Positions 50,915 through 59,664 of a stretch of DNA of 64,000 nucleotides are shown here, piece after piece. Under the pieces are notes generated by a model. That model did no database searches. It had not been told where the DNA came from and saw only the letters and a program-made list of their open reading frames with translations. How positions within the stretch are numbered: position 1 is the first letter of the stretch; each line of letters begins with the position of its first letter. This stretch comes from Massilia arenae (lineage in GTDB: Bacteria; Pseudomonadota; Gammaproteobacteria; Burkholderiales; Burkholderiaceae_D), in contig NZ_VPFD01000026.1 in the NCBI RefSeq assembly GCF_008014745.1, forward strand, positions 1 to 64,000, given 5' to 3'. The position numbers were made by a program, and so were the translations under genes.

Positions 50915-51841
50915 ATGAATACGCTCCCGGAGTGGACGGACTTACGATTTTTTCTCGAACTGGCCCGCGCCGGCACCCTGTCCGGCGCCTCGCGCCGTCT
51001 CGACGTCGAGCACACGACCGTCGCGCGCCGCATCGACCGGCTCGAGACCCAGCTTGGCGCGACCCTGTTCGACCGCTCGCGCGAAGGGTATGAGCTGACC
51101 GAGGTCGGCCTGGCCCTGTTGCCGCACGCCGAGGCGATGGAAGGGGCGGCGCTGGCGGCGGCCGAGCAGATCGGCGGGGCCGAGGTGGCGGCCCACGGCG
51201 TGGTGCGGCTCGGGGTGCCCGAAGTATTCGGGGTAAAGGTCGTGGCGCCGCTGCTGGTCGGCCTGCTGGACCAGCACCCGGACCTGCAGATCGATTTGCT
51301 GGCGCTGCCGCGCTTCGCCAATCTGGCCAACCGCGAGGCCGATCTGGGCGTGATGCTCGATCCGCCCACCACTGGCCGCTACGTGGTGACGCGCCTGGCC
51401 TCGTTCCGCTTTTATTTGTACGCGTCGCCCGCCTACCTGGCGCGCCATCCGACCATCCGCACCCAGGCCGACCTGGCGCGCCACGACTTCGTCGACTACG
51501 TGCAGGACCGCCTGGCCAGCCGCGAACTGTCGTACCTGAACGAGCTGGGTTTCACGCCGCGCCGGCGCATGTGTTGCTCGGGCATGACGGCGCAGATCGA
51601 GGCGGCGTCGCTGGGCATGGGCCTCATGATGGCGCCGCCCTATGCGGTGCCGGACGATGGCCGGCTGGTGCCGGTGCTGCCGGGCTTTTCGGCCGAGCGC
51701 TCGTTCTGGCTGGCGGCGCCGACCGACCTGTATCGGCTGCGCCGCGTGAAGGTGGTGTGGGACGTGCTGCGCGAGTATGCCGACAGCTCTCCCGGCCTGT
51801 TCGTCCAGGACGACATGCAGCCTGCATTGGCGCAGGATTGA
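50915..51841 (+). CDS. LysR-family transcriptional regulator
   Basis: A 308-residue LysR regulator with the winged helix at residues 6-65 (LRFFLELARAGTLSGASRRLDVEHTTVARRIDRLE) and a periplasmic-binding-like effector domain. It is divergent from the TonB receptor and faces two matched palindromes, so it probably controls the receptor-hydrolase-transporter cluster and itself. It is followed 43 bp later by mdcR in the same direction, but mdcR has its own ribosome site and a distinct sequence type. The effector is unknown. Confidence 0.88.
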   Translation: MNTLPEWTDLRFFLELARAGTLSGASRRLDVEHTTVARRIDRLETQLGATLFDRSREGYELTEVGLALLPHAEAMEGAALAAAEQIGGAEVAAHGVVRLGVPEVFGVKVVAPLLVGLLDQHPDLQIDLLALPRFANLANREADLGVMLDPPTTGRYVVTRLASFRFYLYASPAYLARHPTIRTQADLARHDFVDYVQDRLASRELSYLNELGFTPRRRMCCSGMTAQIEAASLGMGLMMAPPYAVPDDGRLVPVLPGFSAERSFWLAAPTDLYRLRRVKVVWDVLREYADSSPGLFVQDDMQPALAQD

Positions 51842-51884
51842 AGAGCGCGGTATCCTCGCACGGTTCAACTTTGTAAAGGCAACC

Positions 51885-52799
51885 ATGCGCAGCCAGATCA
51901 GCGACGACATCACCTTCCGCAAGCTCGAGATCCTGCTGGCCTATATGGAGGGCGGCAACCTGAACGCCGCCGCGCGCATGCTCGACATCAGCGCGGTGAG
52001 CGTGCACCGCGCGCTGCATTCGCTCGAGGAAGGTATGAGCTGCCAGCTGTTCAGCCTGCAGGGCCGCAACCTGATCCCGAACGAGGCGGCCCAGGTGCTG
52101 GCCGAGGTGAGCCGCGAAGTGGTCAAGCTGATGGCCGACGGGATCGCCGCCACCCGCTCGGCGGCCGGCTATTCGGCCGACCACCTGAGGATCGGCTCTT
52201 TGTATTCGCTGACCACCGGAGCGATCCCCGAGGTCATCATCGGCATCAAGCTGCGCAAGCAGGAAATCGAAACCGAGCTGGTGCTGGGCTCGAACGCCGA
52301 GCTGCTGCATAAACTGAAGCAGAACGCGATCGACGCGGCGCTGATGGGCATGCCCGATCCCGACCCCGAGATCGAATCGATCCCGCTGTTCGAGGATGAG
52401 GTGTTCTTCGCCGCGCCGGCCGGCTCGCCCTACGCGAACATGAAGGAGGTAGACCTGCGCGCCTGCGCGGCCGAGAAATTCGTATGCCTGAAGGATGGCT
52501 TCGTGACCCTCACGGGCTTCCAGGAAGCCTTTCGCATCGCCGGCTATGCGCCGACCATCGTCACCCGCGTGGGCGACATCTTCTCGCTGATGAACCTGGT
52601 GGCGGCCGGCATCGGCTACACCTTGCTGCCGGGCCGGGTGCGCAATGCCTTTGGCGACAAGGTGCAGCTGATCCCCCTGAAAGCCGACTACCACATGCAG
52701 CAGACCATCGGCCTGAGCTTCTTGCGGGTGCGTGAACGCGACCCCAATCTGCTGGCGCTGGCGGCCGTGTGTCGCATGCTCAAGCACCGCACTGCCTGA
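51885..52799 (+). CDS. mdcR: LysR-family regulator of malonate utilisation, MdcR
   Basis: A 304-residue LysR protein whose sequence agrees with MdcR of malonate decarboxylase loci: ITFRKLEILLAYMEGGN, LDISAVSVHRALHSLEEG and the C-terminal RVRERDPNLLALAAVCRM. It should activate the mdc genes in response to malonate. The ATG at 51885 follows AAAGG. It precedes the transporter and mdc structural genes in the same direction with a 246-bp gap that holds the candidate promoter. Confidence 0.88.
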   Translation: MRSQISDDITFRKLEILLAYMEGGNLNAAARMLDISAVSVHRALHSLEEGMSCQLFSLQGRNLIPNEAAQVLAEVSREVVKLMADGIAATRSAAGYSADHLRIGSLYSLTTGAIPEVIIGIKLRKQEIETELVLGSNAELLHKLKQNAIDAALMGMPDPDPEIESIPLFEDEVFFAAPAGSPYANMKEVDLRACAAEKFVCLKDGFVTLTGFQEAFRIAGYAPTIVTRVGDIFSLMNLVAAGIGYTLLPGRVRNAFGDKVQLIPLKADYHMQQTIGLSFLRVRERDPNLLALAAVCRMLKHRTA

Positions 52800-52833
52800 T
52801 ACCGCAGCGCAGCATCCTGGCTCGCCTTCAGGT

Positions 52834-52852
52834 TGACAGTTTCGCTGACAGT
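52834..52852 (+). promoter_or_regulatory. Direct repeats upstream of the malonate locus, candidate MdcR site
   Basis: TGACAGT occurs twice with a 12-bp period (52834-52840 and 52846-52852). About 20 bp further, ATTG (52874-52877) and CAAT (52888-52891) form an inverted pair with a 10-base centre, reminiscent of the ATTG/CAAT half-sites described for MdcR. The gene start is at 53046, so the elements lie about 150-210 bp upstream of it. Confidence 0.4.
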
Positions 52853-53045
52853 AAACGTTGCCGACCGAGCGTAATTGATCTCCACTCCAATCGCGGTTAA
52901 CTTGGCGTCACGAACAGCATAAAAAAGAGCATGGTCCGGCCCGCCGCAAATTCCGAGGGTGGCGCACGGCACGGGGCATGTATTGGAGACGTACCACCCG
53001 CGGTCAACCGGTTGGAGCCGGCCCGCACCTCGAAGGAGCCTTGCC

Positions 53046-54470
53046 GTGTCCTCTCATGTCATTGCAATCTGCGTGCTGGCGCTGATGTTCATCGTCGCCA
53101 CCGCCATGCCCATCAATATGGGTGTCATCGCCTTCGTCGGCGCCTTCCTTGTCGGCACCCTTGTCGCCGGCATGGAAACCAAGACCATCATGTCCGGCTA
53201 CCCGGCCGAACTATTCCTGACCCTGGTCGGCATTACATTCCTGTTCGCTCAGGCCCAGAACAACGGCACCATCGACTGGCTGGTGCGGCTCGCGGTGCGC
53301 GCCGTCGGCGGGCGCATCGCGGCCATCCCGTGGGTGATGTTCTTCATCACCGCCTTGCTCACTTCGGTGGGCGCGGTCAGCCCGGCCGCGGTGGCGATCA
53401 TCGCGCCGATCGCGCTCGGCTTCGCGGCCAAGTACAAGATCAATCCTCTCATGATGGGCCTCTTGGTGATCCACGGCGCCCAGGGCGGCGGCTTCTCGCC
53501 GATCAGCATCTACGGGGGCATCACCAACAAGGTTGTGATGGAAGCGGGGCTGCCGATTTCGCCGCTGACCACCGCCTTCACCAGCCTGGGCGTCAACCTG
53601 GCGGTGTCGGTGCTGCTGTTCTTCGTGTTCGGCGGCGCCAAGCTAATGCGCCAGCAAGTGCCGAAGGCCGAGCGCTCGGGCAAGGGCCTGCCGGTTTCGC
53701 CTTTCGGTCCGCCGGTCGCGGTGGCGGCCCAGGGCCCGCAAATCTATGGCGATGCCGAGAATGAATCGGCCAGCGAAGAACGCCTGACCAAGGAACGTTC
53801 GACGGCGGCCGTCGGCGCCGTGGGCGCCACCGGCTCGGGCAGCGCCGCCGGCCACGCCGCGGTCGACCTGAACGAAGGCCCGACCTTCCACCAGATGTTC
53901 ACCGTGGCCGGCCTGGTCGCATTGGCCGTGCTGACCCTGCTGTACAAGCTCGACATCGGCTTCGTTGCCATCACCATCGGCCTGTTGATCTCGATCCTGT
54001 CGCCGCAGGTGCAGAAACGCGCCATCGGCCAGGTGTCGTGGCCCGAGATCATGCTGATCGTCGGTGTCAGTACCTATGTCGGCGTGATGCAGAAGATGGG
54101 CACCATCACCTGGGTCGGCGACAGTGCCGCCAGCCTGGCTTCGCCGCTGACCGTGGCCTTGCTGCTGCTGTTCGTCGGTGCGGTTGTCTCGGCCTTCGCT
54201 TCCTCGACCGCGGTGCTGGGCTCACTGATCCCGCTGGCCGTACCATTCCTGGCCTCGGGCACCGGCGTCGACCCGATCGGCTTCATCGCCGCCATGGCGG
54301 TCGCATCGACCATCGTCGACGTCAGCCCGTTCTCGACCAACGGTGCGCTCGTGCTGGCCAGCGCCCAGGGCATCGACCGCGACGTGTTCCTGCGACAGCT
54401 GATGATCTATGGCGGTATCGTCACCCTGGTGGCGCCGGTCGTGCTGTGGGTGCTGTTCGTGGTGTTCTAA
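53046..54470 (+). CDS. MatC-like malonate/dicarboxylate carrier
   Basis: A 474-residue membrane protein with about eleven hydrophobic helices in two halves, separated by a hydrophilic loop of roughly 90 residues (about 200-290, Ala/Gly/Ser-rich). The N-terminal half (VIAFVGAFLVGTLVAG, GYPAELFLTLVGITFLFAQAQNNGTI) matches the dicarboxylate carrier MatC family known from rhizobial malonate uptake. A GTG start at 53046 has AAGGAG 7 bases upstream. It is the first gene of the malonate operon, in place of the MdcL/MdcM pair found in some other species. Confidence 0.85.
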   Translation: MSSHVIAICVLALMFIVATAMPINMGVIAFVGAFLVGTLVAGMETKTIMSGYPAELFLTLVGITFLFAQAQNNGTIDWLVRLAVRAVGGRIAAIPWVMFFITALLTSVGAVSPAAVAIIAPIALGFAAKYKINPLMMGLLVIHGAQGGGFSPISIYGGITNKVVMEAGLPISPLTTAFTSLGVNLAVSVLLFFVFGGAKLMRQQVPKAERSGKGLPVSPFGPPVAVAAQGPQIYGDAENESASEERLTKERSTAAVGAVGATGSGSAAGHAAVDLNEGPTFHQMFTVAGLVALAVLTLLYKLDIGFVAITIGLLISILSPQVQKRAIGQVSWPEIMLIVGVSTYVGVMQKMGTITWVGDSAASLASPLTVALLLLFVGAVVSAFASSTAVLGSLIPLAVPFLASGTGVDPIGFIAAMAVASTIVDVSPFSTNGALVLASAQGIDRDVFLRQLMIYGGIVTLVAPVVLWVLFVVF

Positions 54471-54504
54471 GGACAGACAAACTTTTGCAACAACGGGAAA
54501 TCTC

Positions 54505-56172
54505 ATGACTCACAGTGAAGGCCGCTGGACTACCCAGCAACGCAACCGCGGCGATCGCCTGGCACGGGTCCAGGCGGCGCTCGGCGGGGCGCTGGACGGC
54601 AAGATCGTCCAGGCCGCGCACATCGTCGACCTGCTCAATGCCGTGCTGGAGCCGGGCGACCGGGTCTGCCTGGAGGGGAACAACCAGAAGCAGGCCGATT
54701 TCCTGGGCAAGGCGCTCACGAAAGTCGACACCAGCCGCGTGCATGACCTGCACATGTTGCTGTCGGTGCTGTCGCTGCCCGAGCACCTGGACGTGTTCGA
54801 CAAGGGGATCGCGTCGAAGCTGGACTTCTCGTTCTCCGGCCCGCAGGCCGGCCGCCTGGCCAAGCTGGCGCAAGCCGGCAAGCTCAATATCGGCGCGATC
54901 CACACTTACCTGGAGCTGTTCGCGCGCTACTTCATCGACCTCACGCCGCGCGTGGCGCTGGTGGCGGCCGAGATGGCCGACCGCGAGGGCAATCTGTACA
55001 CCGGCCCGAACACAGAGGACACGCCGGCCATCGCCGAAGCGACCGCCTTCAAGAGCGGCATCGTGATCGCCCAGGTCAACCAGATCGTCGACAAGCTTCC
55101 GCGGGTCGACATTCCGGGCGACTGGGTCGGCTACGTGGTGCAGTCGCCGACCCCGTACTACATCGAGCCGCTGTTTACACGCGATCCGGCCCAGATCTCC
55201 GAGATCCAGGTCTTGATGGCGATGATGGCGATCAAAGGCATCTATGCCGAGTACGAGATCGAGCGCCTGAACCACGGCATCGGCTTCGACACCGCCGCCA
55301 TCGAGCTGCTGCTGCCTACCTATGCGGCCAGCCTCGGGCTGAAAGGGAAGATCGCCCGTCACTGGGCCCTGAACCCGCATCCGGCCCTGATCCCGGCGAT
55401 CGAAGCCGGCTTCGTGGAATCGGTGCATTCCTTCGGGTCCGAACTGGGCATGGAAAAATACATCAGTGCGCGGCCGGACGTGTTCTTCGTCGGACCGGAC
55501 GGCTCGATGCGCAGCAACCGCGCGTTCTCGCAGGCGGCCGGCCACTATGCCTGCGATATGTTCATCGGCTCGACCCTGCAGATCGACTTGCAGGGCAATT
55601 CGTCGACCGCGACCCTGGGCCGCATCGCCGGTTTCGGTGGCGCGCCGAATATGGGGGCCGATGCGCGCGGCCGGCGGCATCCGAGCAAGGCCTGGCTCAA
55701 GGCCGGCGAACAGGCGCGCGCGGGCCGCAACGTGATCCCGCGCGGGCAGAAGCTGGTGGTGCAGATGGTCGAGACCTTCCGCGAGCACATGGCGCCGGCC
55801 TTCGTCGAAAAACTCGACGCCTGGCAGCTGGCCGAGCAGGCGAATATGGCGATCCCGCCGGTGATGATCTATGGCGACGACGTGACCCATATCCTGACCG
55901 AGGAGGGCATCGCCAACCTGCTGCTGTGCCGCACCGAGGAAGAACGCGAGCAGGCGATCCGCGGCGTGGCAGGCTACACGCCGGTGGGCATGGCGCGCGA
56001 CAAGCGCATGGTCGAGAACCTGCGCGACCGCGGCATCGTCCAGCGCCCCGAAGACCTTGGCATCGACAAACGGATGGCGACCCGCGACCTGCTGGCCGCC
56101 AAGAACATGAAGGGCCTGGTGCGCGCGTCCGGCGGCCTGTACGATCCGCCGAAGCGCTTCAGGAACTGGTGA
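54505..56172 (+). CDS. mdcA: Malonate decarboxylase alpha subunit (acetyl-ACP:malonate ACP transferase)
   Basis: A 555-residue protein that exchanges acetate for malonate on the acyl-carrier subunit, the first step of the decarboxylation cycle. The sequence agrees with MdcA throughout: RVCLEGNNQKQADFLGKAL, SRVHDLHMLLSVLSLPEHLDVF, QSPTPYYIEPLFTRDPAQI and FIGSTLQIDLQGNSSTATLGRIAGFGG in part. Length is that of the family (about 550). It begins 34 bp after the carrier gene and opens a run of seven closely spaced or overlapping mdc genes. Confidence 0.95.
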   Translation: MTHSEGRWTTQQRNRGDRLARVQAALGGALDGKIVQAAHIVDLLNAVLEPGDRVCLEGNNQKQADFLGKALTKVDTSRVHDLHMLLSVLSLPEHLDVFDKGIASKLDFSFSGPQAGRLAKLAQAGKLNIGAIHTYLELFARYFIDLTPRVALVAAEMADREGNLYTGPNTEDTPAIAEATAFKSGIVIAQVNQIVDKLPRVDIPGDWVGYVVQSPTPYYIEPLFTRDPAQISEIQVLMAMMAIKGIYAEYEIERLNHGIGFDTAAIELLLPTYAASLGLKGKIARHWALNPHPALIPAIEAGFVESVHSFGSELGMEKYISARPDVFFVGPDGSMRSNRAFSQAAGHYACDMFIGSTLQIDLQGNSSTATLGRIAGFGGAPNMGADARGRRHPSKAWLKAGEQARAGRNVIPRGQKLVVQMVETFREHMAPAFVEKLDAWQLAEQANMAIPPVMIYGDDVTHILTEEGIANLLLCRTEEEREQAIRGVAGYTPVGMARDKRMVENLRDRGIVQRPEDLGIDKRMATRDLLAAKNMKGLVRASGGLYDPPKRFRNW

Positions 56173-56182
56173 GGAAACAACC

Positions 56183-56509
56183 ATGGAAACGTTGAAATAC
56201 CGTTTCGAGCAGGGCAGGCGTTCGCTGGCCGGCATGCCGCAGCTGGTGGGCGTGGTCGGCTCGGGCAATCTCGAAGTATTGATCGAGCCGTCACCCTTGC
56301 AGGGTGCGTGCGAGATCGAGGTGCGCACCGCCGCCGTCGGCTTCGGCGCTACCTGGCAGGCCGTGATGGCCGATTTTCACGATCGCTGGAGTCTCGCCGA
56401 CGCGCGCATCAGCATCAACGATATGGGCGCCACGCCGGCCGTGGTCAGCCTGCGGCTGGACCAGGCGGTGGAGTCGCTGACGGGCGCATTTTCAAAGGAC
56501 TCGCCATGA
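56183..56509 (+). CDS. mdcC: Malonate decarboxylase acyl-carrier subunit
   Basis: A 108-residue carrier protein. Ser27 in GVVGSGNLEVLIEP is the expected attachment point of the 2'-(5''-phosphoribosyl)-3'-dephospho-CoA prosthetic group, on which malonyl and acetyl thioesters ride. The group is made by MdcB and attached by MdcG, both encoded downstream. Its stop overlaps the start of mdcD by 4 bp. Confidence 0.93.
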   Translation: METLKYRFEQGRRSLAGMPQLVGVVGSGNLEVLIEPSPLQGACEIEVRTAAVGFGATWQAVMADFHDRWSLADARISINDMGATPAVVSLRLDQAVESLTGAFSKDSP

Positions 56510-57408
56510 GCAGTTATCAGGAATTGACGGCGCGCCAGCGCATTCCGGCGATGTTCGACGCCGGCAGCTTCGAGGAATTCCTGCCGCCGAGCGAACGGGT
56601 GGCGAGCCCGCACCTGGCCCAGCTCGACGCGCCGGTGTCGTTCGACGACGGCGTCGTCGTCGGCCGCGGCAAGCTCGATGGCAAGCTGGTGTTCGGCGCC
56701 GCGCAAGAGGGCGGTTTCATGGGTGGCGCGGTGGGCGAGGTCCACGGCGCCAAGCTGGTGGGCATGCTGCGCCGCGCGATCGACGAGAACGCGCACGCGG
56801 TGCTGCTGCTGCTGGAATCGGGCGGGGTGCGCCTGCACGAGGCCAACGCCGGCCTGATCGCGGTGTCGGAGGTGATGCGCGCCATGCTCGACGTGCGCGC
56901 CGCCGGCATCCCGGTGGTGGCGGTGGTGGGCGGCGCCAATGGCTGCTTCGGCGGCATGGGCATCGCGGCGCGCTGCGCCAACACCGTCATCATGTCCGAG
57001 GAGGGGCGGCTGGCGATGTCCGGCCCCGAGGTGATCGAAACCGCGAATGGGGTCGAGGAATTCGATTCGCGCGACCGCGCGCTGGTCTGGCGCACCACGG
57101 GCGGCAAGCACCGCTACCTGCTGGGCGATTGCCAGGTGCTGGTGGCGGACGAGTCGGAAGATTTTCGCAAGGCCGCCATCGCGGCGATCGCCGGGCTGCG
57201 GGGCGGCGAAGTGCGCCTGACGCTCGAGGGACTGCTGGCCGAACAGGCCATGCTGGCGCGGCGCCTGGACGACAGCGCGGGCCTGGCCGAACCGATGGAC
57301 GTGTGGCAGAAACTGGGCGTGCCGGAGCCGGCCAGGGTGCCGATGCTGGAGGCCGACGCCTTCCTCGACATGGCGGCGCAATACCGCGCCAAAACCGGAG
57401 CACAATGA
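56506..57408 (+). CDS. mdcD: Malonate decarboxylase beta subunit
   Basis: A 300-residue crotonase-fold protein of the carboxyltransferase type that decarboxylates malonyl-S-ACP together with MdcE. LLLLESGGVRLHEANAGL, VVGGANGCFGGMGIAARCAN and LAMSGPEVIE form the active-site loops and oxyanion holes. It overlaps mdcC and mdcE by 4 bp each (ATGA junctions), in line with a fixed subunit ratio. Confidence 0.94.
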   Translation: MSSYQELTARQRIPAMFDAGSFEEFLPPSERVASPHLAQLDAPVSFDDGVVVGRGKLDGKLVFGAAQEGGFMGGAVGEVHGAKLVGMLRRAIDENAHAVLLLLESGGVRLHEANAGLIAVSEVMRAMLDVRAAGIPVVAVVGGANGCFGGMGIAARCANTVIMSEEGRLAMSGPEVIETANGVEEFDSRDRALVWRTTGGKHRYLLGDCQVLVADESEDFRKAAIAAIAGLRGGEVRLTLEGLLAEQAMLARRLDDSAGLAEPMDVWQKLGVPEPARVPMLEADAFLDMAAQYRAKTGAQ

Positions 57409-58124
57409 TGGATTGGCAGCTACTGACGACCCAGCTTTTCCCCGGCGGTCACGACATCGTCGAACGCGATAATTTTTTGTCGGGCACGGCCCAGGTCGAC
57501 GGCCGGCCGGTCGCCGTGATCGGCACCACCGGCCACACGCCGATCGGCATCGAGATCGCGCTGGCCCAGGCGCAGGCGATCCTCAAGACCGTGCAAGAGC
57601 ATCCCGGCCGGGCGATCCTGATCCTGGTCGATACGCAAGGCCAGCGCCTGCGCCACCGCGACGAGATGTTGGGCATTAACAGCTATATGGCCCACCTGGG
57701 CAAGTGCGTCGACCTGGCGCGCCGCCAGGGCCATACCGTGATCGGCCTGGTGTACGACCAGGCCCTGTCGGGCGGCTTCATCACCAGCGGCCTGATCGCG
57801 AGCGCCTGCTATGCGCTGCCGCAGTCGACCATCCGCGTGATGGGCCTGCCGGCAATGGCGCGCATCACCAAGGTGCCCGAGGAACGCCTGACCGAGCTGG
57901 CCCGGGACAATCCGGTATTCGCGCCGGGCCCCGAAAACTATCTGCGCATGGGCGGCCTGCACGGCATCTGGGAAGACGATCTCGCCGGGCAGTTGGTACG
58001 CGCACTGGGCGATGCCAGCGATGAAGACCGGCGCATGGCGCTGGGACTGGAGCGCGGTGGGCGTCTGCTGGCGCAGCCGGTCGCCGAAGCGGTGCGGAGC
58101 GGCGGCCATGTTCGCGCGGCATGA
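57405..58124 (+). CDS. mdcE: Malonate decarboxylase gamma subunit
   Basis: A 239-residue partner of MdcD, also of crotonase fold. LILVDTQGQRLRHRDEMLGIN and LVYDQALSGGFITSGLIASACYALP are characteristic. Two ATG codons stand in tandem at the start (57405 and 57408); the first overlaps the mdcD stop. Its end overlaps mdcG by 17 bp. Confidence 0.93.
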   Translation: MMDWQLLTTQLFPGGHDIVERDNFLSGTAQVDGRPVAVIGTTGHTPIGIEIALAQAQAILKTVQEHPGRAILILVDTQGQRLRHRDEMLGINSYMAHLGKCVDLARRQGHTVIGLVYDQALSGGFITSGLIASACYALPQSTIRVMGLPAMARITKVPEERLTELARDNPVFAPGPENYLRMGGLHGIWEDDLAGQLVRALGDASDEDRRMALGLERGGRLLAQPVAEAVRSGGHVRAA

Positions 58125-58788
58125 CCTGGTGTGGCTGACGCGCCGCGGCTGGCAGCGCGTGCGCGCCGGCGCGCCCGAGGCGGCGCTGGCCGCGCTCGAC
58201 CGCTGGCGCGACGGCGGCTGGCCGGCCGTGGTGCGGCGCGCCGAGGCCGAGATGGCGCCAAACGAGGTGGCGATCGGCTTTCCGCTGCCGCCGCGGCCCG
58301 AGGAGGGCGGTAAACTGAAGTTCGGCTGCCGGGTCGAGCTGTCCGATATCGGCCGCCGCACGCGCGCCTTGCCGCTGGTTGCTGCCCTGGACGCGGTGCC
58401 GGAGCAGTGGCGCGAGAGCCTGGCCCTGCTCGAAAGCCAGGCCGCCGAAGCCGGAGTAGGCCTGGCGGTGTATGGCTCGGTGGCGCTGGCGGCGCTGACC
58501 GGCCAGTACTACCTGACGCCGCATTCCGACATCGACGTGCTGCTCCAGCCCACTAGCCGGCGCCAGTTGATGAAGGGGCTGGACCTGTTGGCTTGGCATG
58601 CGGGCATCCTGCCGCTCGATGGCGAAGTGGTGTTCCCGGACGGGCGCGCGGTGGCATGGAAGGAGTTGCGCGCGGCCTTTGCCGGCGCCCCTGGCACGCG
58701 CGTGCTGACCAAGGGACTGCACCGGATCGCGCTGGTGCTGCCCGAAGAACTGATCGCGACGCTGGAGGAGGAGACGTGTCCAAATTGA
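58108..58788 (+). CDS. mdcG: Phosphoribosyl-dephospho-CoA transferase
   Basis: A 226-residue nucleotidyltransferase that moves the prosthetic group precursor onto the serine of MdcC. The catalytic signature YGSVALAALTG... HSDIDVLLQP shows the GS and DxD of the nucleotidyltransferase fold; HDLVWLTRRGW at the N-terminus is also family-typical. It overlaps mdcE (17 bp) and mdcB (13 bp). Confidence 0.92.
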   Translation: MFARHDLVWLTRRGWQRVRAGAPEAALAALDRWRDGGWPAVVRRAEAEMAPNEVAIGFPLPPRPEEGGKLKFGCRVELSDIGRRTRALPLVAALDAVPEQWRESLALLESQAAEAGVGLAVYGSVALAALTGQYYLTPHSDIDVLLQPTSRRQLMKGLDLLAWHAGILPLDGEVVFPDGRAVAWKELRAAFAGAPGTRVLTKGLHRIALVLPEELIATLEEETCPN

Positions 58789-59663
58789 TTGCCCTGCACA
58801 CGACGCCGGCGCCGCACCGGCTGGCCGCGGCCAGCGAGCGCGCCTTTGCCCAACGCATCGCGCGCCTGGCCGTGCGCAGCCTGTACGCCGAACTGGTCTT
58901 GTATCCGAAGCCCGGCCTGGTCTCGCTGGTCGACAACGGCAGCCATACCGACATGACGGCCGCGACCTTCTTGCGCAGCATGTTCGCGCTGCGCCGCTAT
59001 TTTCTGGACATCACACACGCCGGCATGCGCGACGCGCCGTTCCACGCGCTCAAGCGGCTCGGCATCGATGCCGAAGCGCGCATGTTGCGCGCCACCGCCG
59101 GCATCAATACCCATCGCGGGGCGATTTTCTGCCTCGGCATGCTGTGCGCCGCGATCGGGCGCTGCCACGCCAGTGGCGCGGCGCTGACGGCAGGCAGGGT
59201 GCACGCCATGCTCCTCGACGGCTGGGGGCGCGAACTCGGCGCGCACAGTGTCGCTCCCGAGATGCAATCGAACGGGGCCCGTGCGCGGTCGGCCTACGCG
59301 GCGAGCGGCGCACGCGAAGAGGGCGCGCGCGGCTTCCCGTCGGTCTTTCATATCGGCCTGCCGGCCCTTCGCCGCACTCTTGCCGCTGGCCACGGCATCC
59401 GGGAAGCACGCATCGATGCGCTGTTCGCCCTGATGGCCCACATCAGCGACACCAACGTCTATCATCGCGGCGGCCCTGACGGCGCCGCGACGGTGCGGCG
59501 CCAGGCGCGCGCCTTCGTCGCGCGCGGCGGCACCGCCAGCCCGGATTGGGAAGCGCGTGCGCGGGCCTGTCACCGGGACTTTGTCGCCGCACGCCTGTCG
59601 CCGGGCGGCGCGGCCGACCTGCTGGGCGCGGCATGCCTGCTGCAGGCCGTGACGGTCGATTAG
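58776..59663 (+). CDS. mdcB: Triphosphoribosyl-dephospho-CoA synthase
   Basis: A 295-residue CitG/MdcB-family enzyme that makes 2'-(5''-triphosphoribosyl)-3'-dephospho-CoA from ATP and dephospho-CoA. LYPKPGLVSLVDNGSHTDM and GINTHRGAIFCLGMLCAA are the family motifs, as is DTNVYHRGG near the C-terminus. A GTG start at 58776 follows a strong GGAGGAGGA ribosome site. Placement between mdcG and mdcH differs from the mdcA-B-C order known in several Pseudomonas loci. Confidence 0.92.
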   Translation: MSKLIALHTTPAPHRLAAASERAFAQRIARLAVRSLYAELVLYPKPGLVSLVDNGSHTDMTAATFLRSMFALRRYFLDITHAGMRDAPFHALKRLGIDAEARMLRATAGINTHRGAIFCLGMLCAAIGRCHASGAALTAGRVHAMLLDGWGRELGAHSVAPEMQSNGARARSAYAASGAREEGARGFPSVFHIGLPALRRTLAAGHGIREARIDALFALMAHISDTNVYHRGGPDGAATVRRQARAFVARGGTASPDWEARARACHRDFVAARLSPGGAADLLGAACLLQAVTVD

Positions 59664-59664
59664 C

